From the NCBI GenBank assembly GCA_012845835.1, contig JABAKD010000021.1, positions 14,076,978-14,140,977 on the forward strand: DNA of 64,000 nucleotides, read 5' to 3'. Source of the DNA: Undaria pinnatifida (lineage: Eukaryota > Sar > Phaeophyceae > Laminariales > Alariaceae). Position numbers and translations under genes: made by a program. The notes beneath the pieces were generated by a model. The model made no database searches. It was not told the origin of the DNA and saw only the letters and a list, made by a program, of their open reading frames with translations. Below are positions 44,600-55,733 of the stretch, in pieces (within the stretch, counting starts at the first letter, position 1; each line of letters opens with the position of its first letter).

Positions 44600-47500
44600 C
44601 CGGCTGTACGTTATGTCTGAAAAATATCCGAAAGCAATTAAGTTATCCAGGTACGGTGTCACTCCTGCTCGTGTTTCCAATGCAACGGTGGCAGTGAAAC
44701 CCGACCCACTGCCAGAGAACTGGTCCGGCGCTGTGGGTCAATATCCACCGGAGGCCACGCTGGGACTGCGTTGTTATTCTGACAGCCAAAAACGGCCGGC
44801 GTACTGGTGAGCTTTAGTCCTTCTCCGAAGGGTGTGCCACCGTCTGCCTGACTGTAACAAAATCTGCTCTGCTTTTTCGGTGCCGGTACTAAACTATGTG
44901 GAAGCCGAACAAATCATCCATGGGCGTAGCAGCTCGAAGGACATCTGAACATTCAAAAGCTAAAAAAATATAACCAGGGTTTTACTACCGTGCCCACCTT
45001 CGCACAAGATGAGGAGTAGAGATTCAACATACAGAATGTTTTCTGTTTTGCGGTTTAATACATTCTCGTACCGGTTTACTAAAAGACGATTGATTAACCT
45101 ACCTGTAGCTTTTAGTTCCATCTTCTTTGGTCTTAGCCCCCAAAACTCCCGCTTTTACCCCCACCAAGAAGCGTGAAGATGTCGAGGGGTAATGGGGTCG
45201 GCACTCGTAACTGATAAGAACCAGCAGGCCTATCATAGACGTAGGAGTTTTTCCTGGAAATATAGAGGAGCATTTTGTCGAGGTATAGATCAGTCCCTAC
45301 CAACCGCAGCGGGAATTTTCTACGAGCACCCAAAGAAGGTAGGGTTCCCAACATTTTCGTGTACCACAGGTTACACCCTTGTATACGCGTCTGCGACTAG
45401 ACGCCGTTATTACGCATCGCAGGTTACGGTACCTGATGCAAACCGTTGAAATATGAAGAAAGCTTTCGTACGAGTAGTTCTGCTCGTATTGTACGGGAAA
45501 AAAAATAAATATATACAAATATATATGTCATGACCCGAGAAACATCGCGTAGAAACATTTTCAAATCACACGAACGCAATGTCTTTTGATGTATCCTAAC
45601 GTAGTAAGAAGCAAGACGGCAAATATTTTTCGGGGCATGAAAAAATGGGGGGGGAGGGGTTGAGGTGGGGAGGGGGGTAAGGGGTGTTGAACTGGGTTGC
45701 TGTGCGACATTGCACCCAACTTCGCCGTACACCCGCTCAACAATTAGATGCGGTTGTCAATATAACCCGCCGGAATAAGCATTTCAAGTCATGCCGTGCT
45801 ACCTCCGGAACTGCTTGCCGATTTTAGACAAGAACAAAACCCTCTTGCAGTGCGTGAACTCCTCGAGTGCATTCGGAACGGTCGGCATACACCAACACCC
45901 CCTGTTGCGTTTGTTGGCATGTCGGGCGTCAGAACAGTAGAAGCGGCATGGACATAGCGGGTGCTCCAGCGCCGACACGTCGCCCCCCTAGTCCCAATGC
46001 CGAAGATAGCTAGCAAGCGTATGGCGAAGAAAAATCAGGTTAGTGCACACCTGTAAACATCAAGATAAGCGTCGGATGAATATTGTTTTACTCCCCAGGT
46101 ACATAATATTTCGTTTCGTCTCCACATGGCTACTTTTCATTAGTGAGCATAGTACCTAAACGATATACGCGAGACATGGACTATTTCAAATTGCAGACAA
46201 AGCCCGGAATTGCCTTGCGCACCCCTCTGGCGTCTACCTTGCCACCTTATGCCATCTGAATAGGACTCTAGGTTAGGGAAAATGCGGCGCATGCTTGGCG
46301 GTGCTTTCGTAGACTTGTTCTTCGTGAAGTTCTCCCCCCTGCACTAGACACGGGATGATGGCGTGACTGTCGCGATAGAAAGCAGGCGAGATCTTCCGGC
46401 GGACATGATGCGATGCGCGAGTTGTATTAGGCCTGCTTACTTGGACCTACTGGGACACCTGTCGCAAAAGGTGGCGAACAATCAAGCAAGAGAGCATTTG
46501 CAAGTATGTCCGGTGGACTCCAACTACCCCAATAGAGCGGAGACGATGGCCGTTATTGTTTTTTTTCACTCTTCGACAACACCGACAAAAGTAGCGAAAC
46601 ACCCTAATCGCGTGAAACACGTACCCCTAGCCAACCACACACGATATAACCCCAAATGCTGATGTTTGTAGATGATGCTGCTTGAAAGACTTATACCGAC
46701 GACAAAGAAGAGCGGACAGTTTTGCCAAAACGTCGACAAACGTTTTTTTGAGATATTTTGCCTAAAGATTTCGGGTACCGTAGCTGTGGTCACCCCAATG
46801 CTTAACAAACTAAAATTGCGTCTCTTTTCTTGTTCATGCGTTCGAACAAGTCAAACTGTCTATTCGTGATGAAAACTTGACGAACGTAGTCCACCAAACA
46901 TGATCGATATTCAATGTCGAGAAGGAGGAAACCCATCGTCATCCCGCTTTCTTCCTCCCAAGGTCACCAAAGTGTAGCGCAGGGTGACATAGAATTCCGA
47001 TTACTCGATACAATGCCTTCTATCGTGATGGATTGCTTGTGGTGACCATGTCGTCTTCCGTCACATCTTCTCTAAGTTGAGGTTCTCGTCTCGTGCGCGA
47101 CCATGTAGTGTTCGTCCTCATTTTCCACACAATTTGTTCGTATCATAAACCCGATCGCGGCCCGTCACAAAACACCGGTAATAGACTGAGTGCTGTACAC
47201 CGTTAAGAGGTGGTACCCCCCCGACGAGCTATTAAAGAATCAGTCGGCGACTGTCACATGGGCAATTAAAGAATCAGTCGGCGTTGACTTCTTGCAACGA
47301 AGTATTTTATGGAGAACACAAAATTACGCCGCGTTCTATCCAAGATTTAATCTTCAAACAGATATTGGCCAAAATGGTCGAAAATACTATTTTTTTTTGC
47401 GGGAGAAGCGGACTGTAAAATTAGAAAATGTACAAAGCAGGCCCATCTAAGACCGCCCAGGCAAAGTTTGGCTGAAATCTCCGGGAATTTCGAGCGTTTG

Positions 47501-47761
47501 GTCTTTTACTGTCGCCGGTCTTGCAACTGTGTTTGAAATGTATAATCCATACCGGGGTTGCAAACACATATTTCGCTTTCGCACGTACGAGCCTAGCACG
47601 AAAGGCTACCGATCGATGCGCACTACCTGTGAATTGGCATGTTTATAACTCATCGGAAGCACATATATTTTCAAACTTAAGCGCAGGAAATATGGCGCGC
47701 TTCGCGAGCCTTTGTACTTGCGTTTGGCCTGTTAAACATCAACATCAACCCAAAGTACCGA
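44600..47761. other. No supported feature, 3.2 kb
   Basis: The only structure seen is a short direct repeat, ATTAAAGAATCAGTCGGCG at 47231-47249 and 47265-47283, and a G-rich tract near 45640-45690. No gene is supported. Confidence 0.4.
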
Positions 47762-47830
47762 CGGAGGCAGGCTACGGTAGGGGGTACCCCTTTTCAGCCT
47801 TTTATTTCACGCCCTTTTCTTAGTGAGCGA
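47762..47830. mobile_element. T1 element, left end only (T1c)
   Basis: GGCAGGCTACGGTAGGGGGT, then TTTTATTTCA, as in the left end of the element at 8881. An inverse subterminal dyad (GAGCCACTCGCATAAGTGAC) lies at 48965. No right end was found. Confidence 0.45.
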
Positions 47831-47989
47831 CCCGAAGGAAAACTATATAGGTGTTTCTTTCCGGCGATTGATCGTGGATAGTGATATTATCGCGTGTTGT
47901 CATCTTACAGTCAGTGCTTCAAACTCGAAAGCAAGGTAAAGCTCGCTTTTAAAGTGATCCCAAACAAGACGGCAAACAACAGCCAAAAT

Positions 47990-48830
47990 GCATTAGTGCT
48001 CCCGGCGGTGATCAAGTCTCTGTCGAAAACGATACCGTTCCACGAACCCCTCGTCCACCTCGCGCGGAACTCTTGCCACGGCCAGGGTGGTGGCACCTCT
48101 CTCCCACACCAGCTGGTACATATGTCTTCTCGACGCTGTATACGTACGGATATCAACTACTTCAGCCTCAATTCGTTTCATTCCACGCCAGTCCTGTGCT
48201 TCCCACTGTCTATCAGGGAATCCAAACCCTGTGGAGATGACGGTCCCAGAAACAAAAATTGTTTTTCCTGACGTATGCCCGGTTGTAATCTTGTCCATCA
48301 AGAACAGCAGGCCGGGTAGGCGGAAAAGCTTTTATAGGGCACATCGACATGAGTACCAGGATGGATCGGGTGTCCTCAACCACGCCGCAACGTAGTCTAT
48401 ACCGCGTCCTCGACTCAGAACGAGTGTGTACCGCTACCTGCTCCATGTACTCTGACATCGTTCTACCTACTCCCGCTAAAGACTTAAGGGGGACCGCTCG
48501 CTGTTCTTCTTCATCCAGCTCAGCAGGAACCTCATACTCCGCACCCTCTTCTCCCCCACGTACTTGACGGATGTCATGAATTCACACAATTATGCCCCCG
48601 GTGTTGAACATGCGTTCCTGAGAGAATTGGTTGGACTAAGGTCAAGGTGTTTTCCCCCGACAAACACGGGGACAACATTTTCGCCACCGTACGAGGCTGG
48701 GTCTAAAAGCAGAAGAGCCGTCGAGCCAAACTGGAGCTGGAGCTGCACACGTCTGAAAACATATCTTGGATGTCTACTCCTCTGTCGCTTCCGTCTTCGA
48801 CGCCACGTGTATTCTTCCTCGACCACTTCG
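47990..48830 (-). pseudogene. Decayed protein fragment with chromodomain-like end
   Basis: Minus strand, read from 48830 down. It includes LLLLDPASYGGENVVPVFVG, an acidic part EEGAEYEVPAELDEEEQRAV, KSLAGVGRTMSEYMEQVAVH and, near 48030-48200, RQWEAQDWRGMKRIEAEVVD followed by a stretch resembling the YLVKW...TWEPRE...FVERY pattern of chromodomains. Protein-like over most of its length, but not one open frame. A retroelement integrase tail or a transposon protein are both possible. It looks old. Confidence 0.35.
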
Positions 48831-49544
48831 TCGGCGCTGTGAATATAGCCTTTCTAAAGAGGGGGCACATCTACGGCTCATTGCGCAGACAAGCGCCACA
48901 ACTGCAACGGGGATTGAGATGGGGGAGCGGAAGGCAGGGGGGTAAAAGAGTCTTCACTGCCGACTTGAGCCACTCGCATAAGTGACTACGCAATGGACAT
49001 GAATGCCTAATATTTTTTTCCTTGGCGTAGTGCAGAGTTATATCGAGAATGATAACTGCACGGACCGCAACGTAAGCGACACTTGCGCGCGTAACACCGA
49101 CCAAAAAGGAACTTACAAAATACAATAAAGCCCCCCCCCCACGGTAGACTGAGCGGACTCGAGATTGTCTTGTGTAACTTGTGGCGCGCATACCAACAAG
49201 CCAGCGTGTAGGCGACAAGGACCCCAGGAGTACCAGAGGCTGCCGTCCTGCTGATGGACTGACAGCGCGAGACCCTAATCTCCTTCGCGGCCGATCTTGC
49301 ACTCCTTCACAGGGCATCCGTAACATTGTTGTTGCGCCAACAAATATATACGTTTTGCCAAGGAGAGTGTTTCGCTTCTTGGTGACGAGGAATGTCCTCC
49401 GTCGCCCGCCACCCCATGCCTGTGGTGCACCCAAGCATAGGAAAACAGTCGGGTCTCTAAGACAAGGTCGAAAGCGAACGGTAGTTAATAGTGTGAAACA
49501 GATCATTGTCAATGGCCAACGGTTTCGAAAAACTCGCTTTGGAC
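48831..49544. other. No supported gene
   Basis: A 226-codon frame on the minus strand covers this stretch (48871-49551) but has no domain and starts inside the satellite. It is most likely a chance frame. Confidence 0.4.
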
Positions 49545-51735
49545 CACGCAAGCGCCACTCGTGCGAGTGACATTTCTACCACCAAAACTGCTTAGACAAA
49601 CTCGCCGAGGACTATGCAAGTGCCACTCGTGCGAGTCACTATTCTAATAGGTCTTTTCACAAAAACTCGTTTGACCATGCAAATGCCACTCGTGCGAGTG
49701 ACTCCTGTAAATCAGTTCTCCCTTCAAAACTGTTTAGACAAACTCGCTTTAGACAATGTAAACGCCACTCGTGCGAGTGACTGTTCTTAAGTATTTTTTC
49801 ACCGTAACCGCATCGAAAACCTTAATTTAAATATTTAAATGCCGCTCGTATTAGAGACTATTTTAAATAAGTGTTTCCACTAAAACATATTGACAAACTT
49901 GTTTTCGACGACTATGCAAATGCCACTCGTTCGTGTGAGTATTCTAATCGATCTTTTCACTAAAACTCGTTTGATGATGAATGCAAACGCCACAGGTGCG
50001 AGTTGCTCGTCTACATCAGTTTTTCCACGAAAACTGTTTTGTCAAACTCGCCGAGGACTATGCAAATGCCGCTCGTGTGAGTGACTCTTTTAAATAAGTT
50101 TTTCCACTAAAACTGTATTGACAAACTTGTTGCCGATGACTATGCAAATGCCACTCGTTCATGTGAGTATTCAAATCGCTCTTTTCACTAGAACTCGTTA
50201 GATGATGCACACGCCACAGGTGCGAGTTGCTCTTCTACATCAGTTTTTCCGCCAAAACTGTTATTATATTGACAAACTCGCCGAGGACTATGCAAATGCC
50301 GCTCGTGTGAGTGACTCCTTTAAAAAAAGGTATTTCCACTAAAACTGTATCGACAAACTTGTTTATTGAGGACTATGCAAATGCGACTTGTGCGAGTGAG
50401 TATTCAAATCAGTCTTTTCACTAAGCCTCGTTTGACGATGCAAACGCCACTCGTGCGAGTGACTCTTCTGAATCAGTTTTTCCACCAGAACTGTTTGAAC
50501 AAACACCCTATCTACCATGGAAACACCACTCGTGCGAGTAACTTTCTAAATTAGTTTATTTAACGTGACGGCGCTTCGAAAAACTCACTTTGGACAATGC
50601 AAAATGACACTCGTGCGAGTGGTTCTTCTAAAACAATGTTTCCGACAAAACTCGTTTGACCATGCAAATGCCACTCGTGCGAGTGACTCCTATAAATCAG
50701 TTCTTCCACTAAGCTGTGTTGCTACAAACTCGCTTTGGACAATGCAAATGTCACTCGTGCGAGTGACTTTTCTTAATCAGCTTTTCACCGCAACAGAATC
50801 GAAAAACTCAGTTTGAATGTGGATATGCCAACTCTTTATATAAAAAGTGTTTCCACTAAAACTGTATTGTCAAACTTGTTTTTGACCATGCAGACGCCAC
50901 TCGTGCGAGTGATTATTGAAAATGAGTGTTTCCCACTCAAAACCTTTTTCGACATACTCGGTTTTAACAAGGCAAATACGCGAACTGAGAGTGACTTTTC
51001 TAAATCAGTTTCTCTACCGTAGCTGAGTTCGAAAAACTCGCTTTTGACCATGCAAACGTGAGTGGCTCTTCTGACTCGGTTTTTCTAACGAAATTCGTTT
51101 GACCATGCGAATGCCACTCGTGCGAGTGACTCTTCTTACTCAGTTTTTTTACGAAAACTCGCTTTGGACGATGCAAACGCCACTCGTGCCAGCGACTCTT
51201 TTGAGACGTCTTTCCACCATCAAGCTGTTTTGAATAACTCGCTTTGGACCATGCCAACGCCACTCGTGCGAGTGGCTTGCAGAAATGAGCTCACCCACAG
51301 CAACTGCTTCGAAAACTCGCTTTAAACTATGCAAACGCCACTCGTGCGAGTGATTTTGTAGAAATCAGCTTCTCCACAGCAACTGCTTCCAAATCTCGCT
51401 TTGAACCATGCAAACGTCACTCGTGCGAGTGACTCTTCTATATCATCAGTTTTTCCACCAACACACTGTTTCGAAAAACCCTTTGGACGATGCAAGGTGC
51501 CACTCGTGCGAGTGTTTTTTTTTAATCAGCTTTTTCTATCAAAACTCGTTTGACGATGCAAACGCCACGCGTGGGAGTGACTCTTAAAATCAGCGGTTCG
51601 ACCAAAACTCGTTTGACGATGCGTATGCCACTCGTGCGAGTGACGCATCAAATTCAGCTTTATCAAAATTTTGGTAAAAATCACTTTCGACCATGCAAAT
51701 TCCACTCGTTCTAGTGATTCTTCTAAATGTGTGCT
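49545..51735. repeat. Satellite array, unit 61-88 bp, about 29 units
   Basis: Each unit holds a near-copy of GCCACTCGTGCGAGTGACTC and the spacer AACTCGTTTGACCATGCAAA. About 14 of 29 units have the exact dyad CACTCGTGCGAGTG (6-base arms around TG). Distances between dyads are not uniform: short (61-67) and long (77-88) steps alternate, mostly as one short and two long, giving a period near 226-232 bp between about 49920 and 50750. The units are diverged, so the array is not recent. No open frame of meaning. Confidence 0.85.
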
Positions 51736-51907
51736 CCACCGACTGACCGTTTCGTGTGACAAGGTACGCGCTCTACACGCATGCCTTTGGTAACAAGTAG
51801 AGGGAAGGATGTTGTTAGATGCACGCACATGTGTTGCGTACGACATCCACGGCACGAGGGAACCTTATGCCTGCATAAAAAAACATTCCAAATCGAACCC
51901 ACTTGCG

Positions 51908-52589
51908 TCAGTCACCCACCTTGGTCATCAGTAGAGTTCCTGTCCCTCTGACGTGTATTGGGTCCGAGTCGAAGGCAACGTGCTCTTCGTGCGTAGGTTC
52001 CATCAACATGAAGATGAGGTCTTCGCCGAGCTTGTCGCCCAGGATTCTCTCGAGCTTTCGACTCTCCACGACATGTTGGTGACGTTTACCGCTGCGTGGG
52101 TCTTGGTCACCCCACACCCTCACTGTCCGACTTGTTTTTTCCGAGGCACGCTCCGAAGTAGTGATGTTCGAGGTGAACGTTCTGCCGGGTAACGTCTCTA
52201 TCATTGTCTACTATCTTCACCCCGCTGCCCGCCACCCACCCAAAATAGAATTTGCACTTGAACTGTTCACCGCAGTTGTCCGTGAAGATCGTGGCACGGG
52301 TCATGGTTCCCCCGCCTATCTCCCGCAGCAACGCGGGAATATTATCGCGCAACAGCTTGAACAGCACATACCGAACCCAAGTGCTATCTTGAGACATGTC
52401 ATCGCTCTGAACCTGGAACGAGTACGCCCAAACACACTCTTCCCGCCTTGCGAAGATGGGGCAGGGGAAAATAGTTGTTTCCCCGTGATTCCAGTGCTGA
52501 GATTGCACTTCGTCTTGCTCGCGAAGAGACAATCGCTCCAGGAAGTCGGCGACCAGGATGACGTGACCTGGCTCAAGCGTCATTAACAT
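51908..52589 (-). pseudogene. Transposase-like protein remnant
   Basis: Minus strand, best part 52589-52107. Reads HVILVADFLERLSL, EVQSQHWNHGETTIFPCPIF, then QSDDMSQDSTWVRYVLFKLL, TRATIFTDNCGEQFKCKFYF and EHHYFGACLGKNKSDSEG. This order (QSQHW, SDDxxxD, FTDxxxxQFKC, FGxxHGKxxxDxxG) matches a multicopy protein type found in many algae and animals that is probably a DDE or RNase-H-like transposase. The frame changes after SEGVG: the continuation GDQDPRSGKRHQHVVESRK and EHVAFDSDPIHV is in another frame down to 51908. A plain DNA transposon relic is the best reading; the family name is uncertain. Confidence 0.45.
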
Positions 52590-53022
52590 CTCATTGAAGA
52601 CGGCCTGCAGCGTGTCGTACTGCCACCGGTGTTTACCCCTGTACCGTCAAAGTATCCCTCCAAACTCCTTGACGTATTCGTCCACCGTTCCTTCATTCAA
52701 AACGACAGCCTACTCGTCAAGAGCGTGACGGAAAGACAGCACACGGAACGAGGTGTTTGCCGAGCTCATTTGACATGCAGACTGGTATTCTGGGCCAAGT
52801 TGCGGCAGCGAACATCATAGGTTTCAGGGATACCCGAGGAGGTACTCGTACTCACTTGCGAACTGCGTGGAAAATATGGTTTCCGACAGACCCTACATGT
52901 AGAAATGGGGTTTCTTCGTATAACCTTTCAATAAGTAATGTTTCGCTCATTTATGGAATGTGTGAGAGACACTAACTTACATTTTCACACTGATCAAGGG
53001 AGGTTTCCGGGTATGTCAGAGG

Positions 53023-53313
53023 TTAGAACTGACATGAGCGGGTCGCTGCTCCGAAATCTGCGTGTCTTGACGTGATTGCTCGTCGAATCCGCGATATATC
53101 CCACCCGTCCAAATGACGTCCTAGTATCGCGACGGGATACCAAGGCATATTGCACGTAACATTCGCAGATAAATATCCGTTAAAAGTGACCGTATTGTTC
53201 GCGTCGCATTTGAGGTGCCCACATTTTACGCGGTTCAGATCCTCTCGGCAGAGTGGCTCTTCATCTGAACACTTCCTCCCTTTTTCCAACTCCCACGAGT
53301 TGCTACAAAACAC
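53023..53313 (-). pseudogene. Cysteine-containing piece upstream of the transposase-like remnant
   Basis: The minus strand reads LNRVKCGHLKCDANNTVTFN, then NVTCNMPWYPVAILGRHLDG and RRAITSRHADFGAATR. KCGHxKC and the later C are zinc-finger-like. Being on the same strand and about 430 bp upstream, it may be the N-terminal part of the same transposon protein. Confidence 0.35.
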
Positions 53314-53609
53314 TACATATAAAAGCCCCCCTCCCTCGGGAAGTGCCTAGGGGAGTGGCGCAAGAACACATGATTGTTATCACTACCGGACGCAACGGCC
53401 ATTTGTTTGTACATACAAGAAAAAAAAATCTCGGAAACATAATGAATTCGCATTTTACACGCAGCACTTACTGGGTGTACTCGATAGCAGCAGTACTTTT
53501 AGCACTTAGGGGGTACTCGCGAGATATATGTGCCCACGACTGATCTGTTGTTGAGAAAATACACACAACACACAAACAAATATTTACAACGTATGATATT
53601 GTAAAAGTA
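53314..53609. other. No supported feature
   Basis: Short spacer between the transposase-like remnant and R12. Confidence 0.4.
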
Positions 53610-54268
53610 TAAACATACACTTCAGCTGATTGATCGACGATTTTTTTTCGCAACTTATCTTTGCAGGCTGTGTATGATGCTCCGATCGCGCGTACTACGG
53701 GCTGTGTGTCCTCATTTAGGACATAGGTCGGCGACTCCCCTTGCAACTACAGTAGTGTAGCTATTAGGGTCAACAGGGTGATTTCAGTTAGTCTGTGGGC
53801 GGAAACTATAAAACCCGTTTCCGAGGGGAAGAAAATCTGACAGCTTAGGAAGGGAATGCATCAGTATATCAAGTGAATCATATTGTCGAATAACCGGTGA
53901 GGGGAGGTTACGATAGTTTTCAAGGGCGTGGGGGCCTAGTTTTGATCAAAAGGGGGGCGCGAGTTTATCATGGGGGACCCCACAGTTCGGGAAACTATAC
54001 ATTCTTGTAGGGAATAAATTTGGCCGTTTTGGAAAGAATGCACCAGTTTTTCATGAGTATCGTGTGAGTCGTACAACCAGCGAATAGAGGGCGGAGTAAT
54101 GATAAGGATGGGGGTGGGGAGGGAGGTGGGATGGGAGGGTGAGGAGGGGGAGGGGTGAAAAGGCTTTTGGGGGCATAGATGTATGGGTTTGCCATACGCG
54201 TGGTGCTAGATCAGGGCGATGGTGCGGGTGGTGGAGAAGGTCGGGGCGGGGGGCGGTGGGAAGTGCAG
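53610..54268 (+). repeat. R repeat, left part of copy R12
   Basis: Head ACACTTCAGCTGATTGATCG at 53623, blocks CTGACAGCTTAGGAAGGGAA and GTCGTACAACCAGCGAATAG, then GGTTTGCCATACGCGTGGTG. R is cut at GTGGGAAGTGCAG, where the Copia element begins, and resumes at 61829. Confidence 0.85.
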
Positions 54269-55061
54269 GTTGATGATAATATGGCGTGAACACCTATATT
54301 TCTGATTAATGTCAATCGTCACTGCTGTTGCCTGGGGCAGCAGTAGTTAGCACCAGTACTGCTATAGCAAAGGAGAGCAGGTAGCTGTAGCCGGGGGAAG
54401 CAGTACGTAGCACTACTGTAATACTGCTGTAAACAAAGAGCCGCAGTCACGATACGTAACGAAGTACCACTCGATTGCTTTGGGATTGCGACGAGTCATG
54501 AAGCAGGTTTACTCGAGCTACGACCGGCCAGAACTGGGATCGGCTAACCGCCATTCGTCGGCCAACGTAGGTAGCACTGGGTTGCTAATAGCGTGTTGCA
54601 GTAGCCGAGCTCAACAGTAGTAGCATCGGTGATGTTTAGGCAGCTATAGAAAAACACGGTGTGTTAAGTTACGGTTCCACTAAAATGCGGCGTAACTACG
54701 ACCAGTTCTTTTGGGGACCCCGACGAGTTGTTGTTGTTTGTTTGTTTTTGTACACGGGGTCCTTCAAGTACTATTGCTGTAGCAAACGAAGGAGCGGGGT
54801 CTGAGTACGTATCTACGAGAGAGAGAGCGCGGGCGTGCCCCACCCTCTCTCACTTCTCTCACCACCACCAATAGACTCCGAAGTCTATTGTTCTCTAAGT
54901 TTTTTTTTGCCCACCTAAGCGGCCCACTACACAACGTCAATCTTGTGGGGGTTATATATTCTGTGGAACATCGTCCAGCCAATACCAGCAAGGTAGCATA
55001 CTGCTGCCCGTGACCGCCTGTGCGACCACCTGTCGAGGGTATACCAATTATACCTGAATAG
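54269..55061 (+). repeat. 5' LTR of the Copia element
   Basis: About 793 bp. Shares TCTGATTAATGT, GCTGTTGCCTGGGGCAGCAG and the end GGTATACCAATTATACCTGA with the 3' LTR. It contains two imperfect copies of a CAGTACTGCTATAGCA-type stretch and a run of GA repeats (54808). The first 35 bases are the most different between the LTRs. Confidence 0.9.
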
Positions 55062-55078
55062 GTTATGAGCCTCGGTCT
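55062..55078 (+). promoter_or_regulatory. Likely primer-binding site of the Copia element
   Basis: Directly after the 5' LTR stands GTTATGAGCCTCGG. Its complement, CCGAGGCTCATAAC, holds CTCATAA, the anticodon loop of a methionine tRNA, with part of its stem. Copia elements are known to prime from a methionine initiator tRNA cut in the anticodon loop, so this fits family practice. Confidence 0.55.
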
Positions 55079-55733
55079 ACAGCAAAGTGCACACATCTAA
55101 GGGTTCTCAAGACGACGTTCACGACGGATCCTAACTGAAAGTTGGCCTGGACAAGGGTTGAAATCGAACAAAAAAGTGAGTTTACGTCAATACTGCACGA
55201 CTGCGTACGAGTACGAGTACGAGTACGAGGAAGGCATCTGCAAATCAGTGTACTGCTCGTCAGAATAGCAACACATAACGCGTCGATTCACTCTGTGTCG
55301 GGGCGTGTGTGTGGTTGCATTTGCGATCCTATCGGGTCGAGTGATCAAATCATCTGGTAACAACAGGTGGCTCGGGGCGAGAGAAATTGCACTACATCCA
55401 AACGTCCGCTATTAACAACTGTAGCGACAGACCGCAAAAGGCGCAATTGCGGCTAACGGCAACACCAATTGTAGCAAAGGAAAAAACCTCGAGAAGTCTA
55501 AGCTAATCACCAGTTGAAGGCGAAATTGAAAACACATCCGCAATATACTGTTGCGGTAAACGAAGAGAGTCAAAGCTAATAACAGGTGAAGGCGAATTCG
55601 GAAATATACCCGCAATATACTGTTGTTGCGGTAAAGGAAGAGGGTCAAAGCAAATAAAGGCGGCAGGTGAATTCGAAACCAAACCCGCAACCTACTGTTG
55701 TGGTGAAGGAAAAAAGGGGAAAAAAAAAAGAGT

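Noticed and set aside
48871-49551. 226-codon open frame on the minus strand
   Set aside because: No domain, arginine and leucine-rich by composition, and its start comes from a satellite unit. SHLCEWLKS in it is just the dyad motif translated and recurs in another chance frame at 8966-9151.
49545-51735. CRISPR array
   Set aside because: Repeats are diverged, the units are contiguous without unique spacers, and the setting is a eukaryotic nuclear genome without cas genes. It is a satellite.
55205-55229. GTACGA hexamer run as a regulatory element
   Set aside because: Only about four units in the leader of a retroelement; a plain microsatellite is enough to explain it.
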